Positions 1 through 5,099 of a stretch of DNA of 5,099 nucleotides are shown piece after piece. The notes beneath the pieces were generated by a model, which did no database searches, was not told the DNA's origin, and was given only the letters and a program-made list of their open reading frames with translations. A program made the position numbers and the translations under genes. Source of the DNA: Prolixibacteraceae bacterium (lineage in GTDB: Bacteria; Bacteroidota; Bacteroidia; Bacteroidales; Prolixibacteraceae); contig JAGYOI010000131.1 of assembly GCA_018399395.1 (NCBI GenBank), forward strand, positions 1-5,099, written 5' to 3'. The first letter of the stretch is position 1; the number at the start of each line of letters is the position of its first letter.

Positions 1-823
1 AATTCGGGAAGCTAATGCTGCCATTAAGAGCCAGCAAAGGGTCTGGATCGAAAAAGACATCAACAATATTACCCGCTCGGTAGGTTCTATGCTGTCGGGC
101 GAAATATCGAAACGTTATGGTGAATCAGGTCTCCCTGATGAAACAATAAACTGTATTTTCCATGGTTCTGCTGGTCAAAGTTTTGGGGCATTCCTCGCTA
201 AAGGCGTTTCGCTAAGGTTACAGGGCGACTCCAACGACTACCTTGGCAAAGGTTTGTCGGGAGGACGCATAACGGTTGTTCCTCGTTCGAAATCAACATT
301 TGACCCCGCGCAAAATATTATTGTAGGTAATACAACTTTATACGGGGCCACAAGTGGTAAAGTGTTTATCCGTGGGGTTGTTGGCGAACGTTTTGCAGTT
401 CGTAACTCAGGGGCTGTTGCTGTTGTTGAAGGCACAGGCGACCACTGTTGCGAATACATGACCGGTGGGCGCGTGGCTGTACTTGGTAATACAGGGCGCA
501 ACTTTGCTGCCGGAATGAGTGGCGGAATTGCTTATGTGCTCGACATGGATGGCGACTTCGATTATTACTGTAACAAGGGATTGGTTGAACTTACTACGGT
601 TGAGGATAAAGCCGATATTAACGAGTTGCAGGATATGATCAGCGAACACTTGATTCAAACACGGAGTAAACTGGCGGCAAAAATTCTGACCAACTGGGAT
701 GAATACTTGCCTAAGTTTGTGAAAGTAATACCGTTTGAATACAAGAAAATTCTCGAAGAAGAGAAATTACGTAAAATTGAAATTGAATTGCAAAAGTCGG
801 TTGACGACCGCAGGCACGAGTAG
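1..823 (+). CDS. gltB: Glutamate synthase large subunit, C-terminal part (5' end outside window)
   Basis: This is the end of the glutamate synthase (GOGAT) large subunit, a cytoplasmic enzyme. It hydrolyses glutamine and uses the released ammonia with 2-oxoglutarate to form glutamate. The frame is open from base 2 and gives 273 residues; the full protein is usually about 1,500, so roughly a fifth is visible. The start holds ITRSVGSMLSGEISKRYG, typical of the junction into the C-terminal alpha-subunit domain. Next come GSAGQSFGAF and NDYLGKGLSGGRI, then glycine-rich repeats (GATSGKVFIRG, GTGDHCCEYMTGGRVAVLG, GMSGGIAYV) forming the GXGXG right-handed beta-helix. This domain has a mainly structural role. 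The tail (NWDEYLPKFVKVIPFEYKKIL) is the usual family ending. The glutaminase, FMN and 3Fe-4S parts lie upstream and cannot be judged. It ends in TAG 66 bp before gltD, so the two probably form one operon. The frame is intact and identity is secure. Confidence 0.96.
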   Translation, partial: IREANAAIKSQQRVWIEKDINNITRSVGSMLSGEISKRYGESGLPDETINCIFHGSAGQSFGAFLAKGVSLRLQGDSNDYLGKGLSGGRITVVPRSKSTFDPAQNIIVGNTTLYGATSGKVFIRGVVGERFAVRNSGAVAVVEGTGDHCCEYMTGGRVAVLGNTGRNFAAGMSGGIAYVLDMDGDFDYYCNKGLVELTTVEDKADINELQDMISEHLIQTRSKLAAKILTNWDEYLPKFVKVIPFEYKKILEEEKLRKIEIELQKSVDDRRHE

Positions 824-850
824 TTATCTGTGCTAAGTAACAATATGATA

Positions 851-878
851 TTTGCAATTTGTAATTTGAAATCTGAAA
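851..878 (+). repeat. Degenerate 7-bp tandem repeat (four units) between gltB and gltD
   Basis: Four consecutive heptamers can be read directly: TTTGCAA, TTTGTAA, TTTGAAA and TCTGAAA, with consensus TTTGNAA. They fill much of the 66-bp gap and end 11 bp before the gltD start codon. The period is exact and there are no insertions between units. The AT-rich run continues to the ATG with no Shine-Dalgarno sequence. The array may be a simple-sequence repeat that changes copy number or an AT-rich translation enhancer. A promoter role is weak, because the nearest promoter-like word (GATATTTG, 847-854) differs from TAnnTTTG at one fixed position. The repeat itself is seen; its role is inferred. Confidence 0.7.
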
Positions 879-889
879 TAATTTAAGAT

Positions 890-2317
890 ATGGGAAAACC
901 TACAGGTTTTATGGAGGTAGGCCGCAAAGAGAGTGGTTACCGTCCGCTACAGGAACGAATAGGTGATTTTGGCGAAGTAGAACAAACGTTGAACGAAGAG
1001 GATCGCAAGGCGCAGGCATCAAGGTGCATGGACTGCGGGATTCCGTTCTGCCATTGGGCGTGCACGGTGTGCAGTAAAATACCCGAGTGGCAGGATGCCC
1101 TCTATCGTGGCGATTATAAAGAGGCTTACGAAGTACTGTCTTCAACAAATGCCTTCCCCGAGTTTACAGGCCGTGTTTGTCCGGCATTGTGCGAAAAGTC
1201 GTGCGTGCTGAATATACATAATGAGCCGGTGACTATACGTGAAAATGAATCGGCAATTGTTGAAAAGGCTTTCGAGCTGGGTATTGTTGAACCACGTGTG
1301 CCCGAAGTGAGGACAGGTAAAAAAGTAGCTGTTATTGGTTCGGGACCTGCCGGAATGTCGGTTGCTGATTTATTGAACCAGTACGGACATACCGTTACAG
1401 TTTACGAGGCTGATAATGCTATTGGTGGGTTGCTGCGATATGGCATCCCCGATTTTAAGCTGAATAAAGGGCTGATCGACCGACGTCAGAATTTATTTGA
1501 AGCTGAAGGAATTGAGTTTTTGGTAAACACTAAAGTAGGTGTTGATATTTCCAAAACTGAATTGCTAAAGAAATATGATGCAGTATGTATCGCTGTTGGT
1601 GCCATGCAACCGCGCGACCTGCCGGTTGAAGGCCGCGACAGCGAAGGCGTACACTTTGCTATGGAGTTTCTTAAACAACAAAATAAAGTAGTGCGTGGCG
1701 AAAAAATCAAAGAGGCTGACCGCATTATTGCCGAAAACAAAAATGTACTTGTTATTGGTGGTGGTGACACCGGTTCCGATTGTGTTGGTACTTCAATACG
1801 GCAGAAAGCTAAAAGTGTAACGCAAATCGAAATTATGCCTAAGCCTCCTAAAGAGCGTATGGATAATAATCCATGGCCATATTGGCCAAATATAATGCGC
1901 ACATCAAGTTCTCACCTCGAAGGGTGTGAACGCCGGTGGAGCCTGGCTACCAAAAAGATCTTATCTGAAAACGGAAAAGTTACAGGTGCCGAAGTGGTGA
2001 AAGTTGAATGGACTAAAGATGAATCGGGAAAATTTGTAATGAACGAAGTGCCCGGCTCAAACGAAATTATCAAGGCCGAACTGATCCTGCTTTCAATGGG
2101 ATTTGTACACCCCGAGCATGAGGGGTTACTTGATTCGTTGAAGGTTGAATACGATAACCGGGGCAATGTAAAAACGAATGCACTGAATGATCAGACAACC
2201 GTGAGTAAAGTGTTTGCTTGTGGCGATGCTAAATCGGGAGCTAGTCTTGTAGTACGTGCAATCGACAGTGGACGTCGTACCGCTGAAAATATAAATACGT
2301 ATTTAACTACAAAATAA
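890..2317 (+). CDS. gltD: Glutamate synthase small subunit (NAD(P)H-oxidising, FAD)
   Basis: The small subunit of glutamate synthase takes electrons from NAD(P)H onto FAD and passes them through [4Fe-4S] clusters to the large subunit. At 475 residues it is complete (E. coli GltD has about 472). Residues 46-58 carry the first cysteine group (C46, C49, C54, C58) and 97-105 the second (C97, C101, C105), which together serve two [4Fe-4S] clusters in this family. GSGPAG at 150-155 is the FAD dinucleotide fold, GGGDTG at 290-295 the NAD(P)H fold, and ACGDAKSGASLVVRAI near 443-458 the C-terminal FAD contact. Oddly, the usual C-P-[LV]-G-[NS] after C58 reads C-T-V-C-S, giving an extra C61. The ATG is preceded by A/T-rich sequence without a ribosome binding site, and starting there keeps the conserved N-terminal GYRPLQERIGDFGEVE. 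It ends with tandem stops TAA TAG. Related GltD-like domains occur in other oxidoreductases, but the gltB neighbour settles the call. Confidence 0.97.
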   Translation: MGKPTGFMEVGRKESGYRPLQERIGDFGEVEQTLNEEDRKAQASRCMDCGIPFCHWACTVCSKIPEWQDALYRGDYKEAYEVLSSTNAFPEFTGRVCPALCEKSCVLNIHNEPVTIRENESAIVEKAFELGIVEPRVPEVRTGKKVAVIGSGPAGMSVADLLNQYGHTVTVYEADNAIGGLLRYGIPDFKLNKGLIDRRQNLFEAEGIEFLVNTKVGVDISKTELLKKYDAVCIAVGAMQPRDLPVEGRDSEGVHFAMEFLKQQNKVVRGEKIKEADRIIAENKNVLVIGGGDTGSDCVGTSIRQKAKSVTQIEIMPKPPKERMDNNPWPYWPNIMRTSSSHLEGCERRWSLATKKILSENGKVTGAEVVKVEWTKDESGKFVMNEVPGSNEIIKAELILLSMGFVHPEHEGLLDSLKVEYDNRGNVKTNALNDQTTVSKVFACGDAKSGASLVVRAIDSGRRTAENINTYLTTK

Positions 2318-2344
2318 TAGAATTAATATTGCCGTATTACTTGT

Positions 2345-2370
2345 AAAGGGGGGCTTTTTAGCTGCCCTTT
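2345..2370 (+). terminator. Hairpin 28 bp after gltD, possible terminator
   Basis: The arms AAAGGGGGGC (2345-2354) and GCTGCCCTTT (2361-2370) pair over ten positions with one G-G mismatch and one G-U wobble, around a six-base TTTTTA loop. The stem is strong and well placed after the tandem gltD stops. The only T-run directly after it is the TTT that closes the stem; the next bases are CATGCTTATTATT. It is therefore not a classical intrinsic terminator and may instead mark an mRNA 3' end or a Rho-aided stop. The complement would also form a hairpin. Confidence 0.45.
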
Positions 2371-2425
2371 CATGCTTATTATTGGGTGATGTTTTAAAAC
2401 AACATGCTCACTTTAAGATTTTTTT

Positions 2426-2433
2426 TATATTTG
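2426..2433 (+). promoter_or_regulatory. Candidate Bacteroidota-type -7 element (TATATTTG)
   Basis: TATATTTG fits the TAnnTTTG consensus of the major Bacteroidota sigma factor. It lies about 160 bp before the DUF362 start codon, after a run of eight T. No TTG or TTTG -33 element is found at the expected distance of about 20 bp upstream; that stretch reads AACAACATGCTCA. An 8-bp match with two free positions in AT-rich DNA can easily arise by chance, so this is only a candidate start for the right-hand operon. Confidence 0.25.
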
Positions 2434-2457
2434 AGGCTGATTTATAGTATTTTAATG

Positions 2458-2510
2458 AACGTTAATTGTTAATATGGTTAACAGGAAACGGGGAAGTGTC
2501 TAACGTTAAT
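2458..2510 (+). repeat. Repeated AACGTTAAT words with a GTTAAC palindrome between them
   Basis: AACGTTAAT occurs at 2458-2466 and again at 2502-2510, 44 bp apart from start to start. Between them are TTGTTAAT and the palindrome GTTAAC (2477-2482), and the second copy is part of the palindrome TAACGTTA (2501-2508). The cluster sits 84-136 bp before the DUF362 start and downstream of the promoter-like TATATTTG. A regulator binding site is possible, but no known operator is recognised and short AT-rich words repeat easily by chance. Confidence 0.35.
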
Positions 2511-2593
2511 CTTTTTATTATTTTAATTCTACCTGTGCTGGAAGAACATAATAGGATAAGAAAAAGTGGAGTAGAAACAAAAAAAGAATCAAA

Positions 2594-3529
2594 ATGGACA
2601 GACGTAAATTTTTAAGTGCATTAGCAGTTGCCGGTTTTGGTACAACGATAACGGCCAAAGGAGCCATGCATGTATTATCACAAAATCTTGGAAGCTCAAA
2701 TGGTGACCCGGTTGACTTGGTGGCCGTAATGGGAGGAAACGGAGACGAAATGTTTCGCCGTGGAATTACCGAGATGGGTGGTATGAGCAGGTTTGTAAAA
2801 CCCGGGCAAAAAGTTTGTGTTAAACCAAATATTGGGTGGGACAGAGTGCCAGAGCTTGCAGGCAATGCAAACCCTGAAGTAGTTGGGGAAATTGTGAAAC
2901 AATGTTTTGATGCCGGTGCCAGCGAGGTTCTTGTATTTGATAACACTTGCGATAACTGGAGAAACTGTTATAAGAACAGTGGTATTGAAAAAGCAGCTAA
3001 AGATGCTGGTGCTAATATGGTACCTGGTAATCAGGAGTCATATTACCGTAATGTTTCAATACCAAAGGGAAAGATATTGAAAGAGGCAAAAATTCATGAG
3101 GCAATATTAGATAGCGATGTTTGGATTAATGTACCTGTCTTAAAACATCATGGTGGTGCCCGATTATCAATTTCAATGAAGAACCACATGGGCATTGTGT
3201 GGGACCGCCGGTTCTTCCATAGCAACGACCTGCAACAGTGCATTGCTGACATCTGTACTTTGGATAAAAAGCCTGTTTTAAATGTAGTTGATGCTTATCG
3301 TACACTTAAATCAAACGGTCCGCGCGGAAAATCAGAGGCGGATGTGGTACTGACAAAAAGCCTGTTTATGTCGCAGGATGTTGTTGCCGTTGATACAGCC
3401 TCAGCCAAGTTTTTCAGCCAAATTGAAGATATGCCGATTGATCATGTTGAACACCTGGCCAACGGACAAAAACTCAATATTGGAACAATGAATCTTGAGA
3501 GTTTAAATATAAAGCGAATCAAAATATAA
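2594..3529 (+). CDS. DUF362 domain protein with N-terminal Tat signal
   Basis: This is a 311-residue protein of the DUF362 family, whose biochemical function is not established. Residues 1-21 look like a twin-arginine signal: R3-R4-K-F-L followed by a short hydrophobic stretch. The protein is therefore predicted to be exported folded, possibly with a bound cofactor. No clean AxA cleavage site is seen, so it may stay anchored. Family signatures are VCVKPNIGW (74-82), VPVLKHHGG (180-188) with SMKNHMG (194-200), VVDAYRTLKSNGPRG (231-245) and QDVVAVDTASAKFF (261-274). Many relatives carry a C-terminal ferredoxin with CxxCxxCxxxC motifs; this one has none. Its cysteines are C75, C104, C119, C125, C216 and C221. 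The first ATG is chosen because the next one (M25) would remove the Tat motif. There is no Shine-Dalgarno sequence. Tandem TAA stops are followed 6 bp after the gene by the Fe-S membrane protein, implying co-transcription and a shared redox role outside the membrane. The family is clear; the role is inferred. Confidence 0.88.
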   Translation: MDRRKFLSALAVAGFGTTITAKGAMHVLSQNLGSSNGDPVDLVAVMGGNGDEMFRRGITEMGGMSRFVKPGQKVCVKPNIGWDRVPELAGNANPEVVGEIVKQCFDAGASEVLVFDNTCDNWRNCYKNSGIEKAAKDAGANMVPGNQESYYRNVSIPKGKILKEAKIHEAILDSDVWINVPVLKHHGGARLSISMKNHMGIVWDRRFFHSNDLQQCIADICTLDKKPVLNVVDAYRTLKSNGPRGKSEADVVLTKSLFMSQDVVAVDTASAKFFSQIEDMPIDHVEHLANGQKLNIGTMNLESLNIKRIKI

Positions 3530-3535
3530 TAATCG

Positions 3536-5050
3536 ATGTTGAGAAAAATACGCATAGGCATTGCGGCACTAATCTTTACATTGATAACCATTTATTTTCT
3601 CGACTTTGCAGAGTTAATGCCGGAGCAACTAAATTTTTTAACTCAAATACAAGTTGTGCCGGCTATTTTGTCGCTTAGTGTGATATGGATTATTTCACTG
3701 GTTATATTGGCTCTAGTTTTTGGACGCGTTTATTGTTCGATTATTTGCCCCATGGGTATATATCAGGATGTAGTGGGCCGCATTGCACGTTTATTCCGAA
3801 AGAAAAAGAAACGGTTTCGTTTCCGAAAAGCAATGAGCATACTGCGATGGTCTGTTGTAGCAGTTGTCGTTGTTTCTTTTTTAGTAGGAGCTCCGGTGAT
3901 TTTGGGTTTGCTCGATCCCTATAGTGCTTATGGGCGCATGGTTGTGTCGGTTTTCAGGCCTGTTTATATTTTAGGGAATAATTTACTGGAAGCGATATTC
4001 ACCAGTTTCGGTAATTATACATTCTACAGGGCCGATGCGTCAATACTCAGTATATCTACTTTGATAATTGGTTTGCTTACTCTGATAGCTATAGGTTATC
4101 TGGCATGGAAACACGGACGCACATACTGTAACACGATTTGCCCGGTAGGAACAGTTTTGGGGTTTTTGAGCAAATATTCGCTTTTCAGGGTAGAATTCGA
4201 TCACGGAAAGTGTAACAGTTGTTCATTATGTGAGTTTAATTGCAAAGCATACTGTATCGACAGTAAAGCACAGGAAATAGACCATAGTCGGTGTGTTACT
4301 TGCTTCAATTGTATTGAAAGCTGTAACCGGAGTGCCATTTCCTATAAATTTGCTTTTGGAAAAAACAACAACAAAGAAATTAAACCTGATGTTGTTGATG
4401 AAGGAAAACGAAAGTTTTTATCTACAGCACTATTATCAACAGTTGCTATTCCAACAGCTGTCGCCGGAAAAGTAACAGGGTTAAAAGCTGCTAACAATCG
4501 TACGCCGTTAACCCCCCCGGGCTCTAAGGGAATAAAGCACTTGATGGACTATTGCACATCGTGCCATTTATGTGTAAGCAAGTGTCCTGTAAATATTTTA
4601 GAACCTGCATTTACCGAGTATGGTTTGGCGGGTTTTATGATGCCGACCATGAAATTTCAAAACGGATTTTGCAATTACGATTGTACGATTTGTTCTGAAG
4701 TTTGTCCAAACGGGGCAATTCAGCCGCTTACCGTTGAAGAAAAACATCTGGAGCAGGTTGGAAAGGTGATTTTGGATTTGGATCATTGTATTGCTTACCG
4801 TGACGAGACACATTGTGGCGCTTGTGCCGAGCATTGTCCTACACAGGCGGTTACAATGGTCCCGCATAAAGGGGCATTAAATATTCCGGAAACCGACCAA
4901 TCGATTTGTATCGGTTGTGGCGGTTGTGAATATATTTGTCCTGAAACCGGCAAAGCCATCTATATTGAAGGAAATGCAGAACACCAAAAAGCCGAAATGT
5001 TCGAAGAAGCCGAAAAGAAAGAATTCGACGGGGGCGGGTTTGGTTTTTAG
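3536..5050 (+). CDS. NapH-NapG-like fused membrane iron-sulfur protein (putative quinol dehydrogenase)
   Basis: This is a 504-residue polytopic Fe-S protein, likely carrying electrons from quinol across the cytoplasmic membrane. The N-terminal half resembles NapH: helices near 5-22, 41-63, 103-126 and 171-191, each CxxxCP motif following an even-numbered helix (C67/C71 and C198/C202), and a basic loop RKKKKRFRFRK (88-98) marking the cytoplasmic side. Two ferredoxin motifs follow: C226, C229, C232, C236 and C253, C256, C259, C263. Residues 291-310 read KRKFL plus a hydrophobic stretch, like a Tat signal with KR instead of RR. The C-terminal half resembles NapG, with four cysteine groups: 340/343/346/350, 379/383/386/390, 418/427/430/434 and 458/461/464/468. 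Their uneven spacing is like that of NapG. The protein ends in a glycine-rich FDGGGFGF tail. It starts 6 bp after the DUF362 stop without a ribosome binding site, suggesting translational coupling. NapA, NapB and other Nap genes are absent, so a nitrate role is not implied. The alternative is a general 4Fe-4S protein of unknown acceptor. Confidence 0.85.
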   Translation: MLRKIRIGIAALIFTLITIYFLDFAELMPEQLNFLTQIQVVPAILSLSVIWIISLVILALVFGRVYCSIICPMGIYQDVVGRIARLFRKKKKRFRFRKAMSILRWSVVAVVVVSFLVGAPVILGLLDPYSAYGRMVVSVFRPVYILGNNLLEAIFTSFGNYTFYRADASILSISTLIIGLLTLIAIGYLAWKHGRTYCNTICPVGTVLGFLSKYSLFRVEFDHGKCNSCSLCEFNCKAYCIDSKAQEIDHSRCVTCFNCIESCNRSAISYKFAFGKNNNKEIKPDVVDEGKRKFLSTALLSTVAIPTAVAGKVTGLKAANNRTPLTPPGSKGIKHLMDYCTSCHLCVSKCPVNILEPAFTEYGLAGFMMPTMKFQNGFCNYDCTICSEVCPNGAIQPLTVEEKHLEQVGKVILDLDHCIAYRDETHCGACAEHCPTQAVTMVPHKGALNIPETDQSICIGCGGCEYICPETGKAIYIEGNAEHQKAEMFEEAEKKEFDGGGFGF

Positions 5051-5071
5051 TTTGCTTGTTGATGCTTTTTC

Positions 5072-5092
5072 AATAGTTCGTTACTATTTTTT
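5072..5092 (+). terminator. Weak hairpin plus T-tract after the Fe-S protein gene
   Basis: AATAGT (5072-5077) and ACTATT (5083-5088) form a six-pair stem with loop TCGTT, running into a T-tract that ends at 5092. The layout and its place 22 bp after the TAG stop fit an intrinsic terminator. The stem has only one G-C pair, so it would be unstable. The window ends at 5099, so a better terminator or a further gene of the operon just beyond cannot be excluded. Confidence 0.35.
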
Positions 5093-5099
5093 AAGTTGT

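Larger units (their letters stand above)
2318..2593. other. 276-bp non-coding gap between the glt operon and the DUF362/Fe-S operon
   Basis: No convincing gene is seen here on either strand. In order, the gap holds a hairpin (2345-2370), a perfect 10-bp palindrome GTTTTAAAAC (2391-2400), a run of eight T (2419-2426) leading into a promoter-like TATATTTG (2426-2433), and a cluster of GTTAA-type words (2458-2510). The last stretch before the next gene is purine- and A-rich. The only ribosome-binding-like word, GGAG at 2568-2571, is 22 bp from the ATG and too far to act, as is common in Bacteroidota. The gap is long enough to hold the end of the glt transcript and a separate promoter for the right-hand operon. 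Confidence 0.7.

Noticed and set aside
1..6. Window begins AATTC, like an EcoRI-cut insert end
   Set aside because: Complete GAATTC sites occur inside the window (near 4194 and 5021), and the gltB frame is already open at the edge, so this is most simply chance.
1486..1902. Long antisense open frame of 138 codons inside gltD, and similar antisense frames inside the other genes
   Set aside because: They lie wholly or mostly within strongly recognised genes, have no recognisable domain and are low-complexity (Ser/Pro/Thr-rich) reverse readings of the real codons.
2318..2593. Riboswitch, small RNA or tRNA in the 276-bp gap
   Set aside because: Apart from one simple hairpin and short palindromes no conserved RNA architecture or cloverleaf can be recognised.
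2518..2946. Antisense open frame of 142 codons across the promoter region and start of the DUF362 gene
   Set aside because: It overlaps conserved DUF362 coding sequence, shows no family motif, and its C-terminal hydrophobic residues come from the A-rich leader read backwards.
2586..3525. The 10-mer GAATCAAAAT occurs just before or at both right-hand start regions (2586-2595 and 3516-3525)
   Set aside because: In about 5 kb of AT-rich DNA several 10-mer repeats are expected by chance, and the distance to the ATG differs between the two copies.
3536..5050. Calling the operon a nitrate reductase (Nap) system
   Set aside because: Only the electron-donating NapH/NapG-type parts are visible. There is no molybdenum subunit, NapB or NapD in the window, and the DUF362 partner is not part of known Nap operons.
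1..5099. Mobile elements, CRISPR array or phage genes
   Set aside because: No transposase or integrase motifs, terminal inverted repeats, target duplications or regularly spaced direct repeats were seen beyond the short 7-bp array at 851-878.

Overview
The window looks like chromosomal DNA of a member of the Bacteroidota, probably an anaerobic or facultative lineage of the Marinilabiliales/Bacteroidales type. This rests on three things: the wording of the GltB/GltD proteins, the absence of Shine-Dalgarno sequences before all three visible start codons together with A-rich leaders, and a motif resembling the Bacteroidota -7 promoter element. The phylum is inferred from sequence feel, not from a search. 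All genes are on the + strand and there are no RNA genes, mobile elements or CRISPR arrays.

Left part (1-2317): the end of a glutamate synthase operon. The C-terminal 273 residues of the large subunit (gltB) are followed after 66 bp by the complete small subunit (gltD). Together they make glutamate from 2-oxoglutarate and glutamine using NAD(P)H. The short gap carries a degenerate 7-bp tandem repeat. GltD has an unusual extra cysteine beside its N-terminal Fe-S ligands.

Middle (2318-2593): a 276-bp gap without a gene. It holds a hairpin that may end the glt transcript, a palindrome, a T-rich stretch with a promoter-like TATATTTG, and a cluster of GTTAA-type words just before the next operon.

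Right part (2594-5050): two genes 6 bp apart. The first encodes a DUF362 protein with an N-terminal twin-arginine signal. The second encodes a 504-residue membrane iron-sulfur protein that reads as a natural fusion of NapH (four-helix quinol dehydrogenase with two cytoplasmic [4Fe-4S] sites) and NapG (periplasmic four-cluster ferredoxin). The halves are joined by an internal KRKFL-hydrophobic stretch resembling a Tat signal. The likely picture is a single-chain conduit that takes electrons from membrane quinol, passes them through up to six [4Fe-4S] clusters and delivers them outside the cytoplasmic membrane, perhaps to or with the DUF362 protein. The final acceptor is unknown. No nitrate reductase is present in the window. 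A weak hairpin plus T-tract lies just after the second gene.
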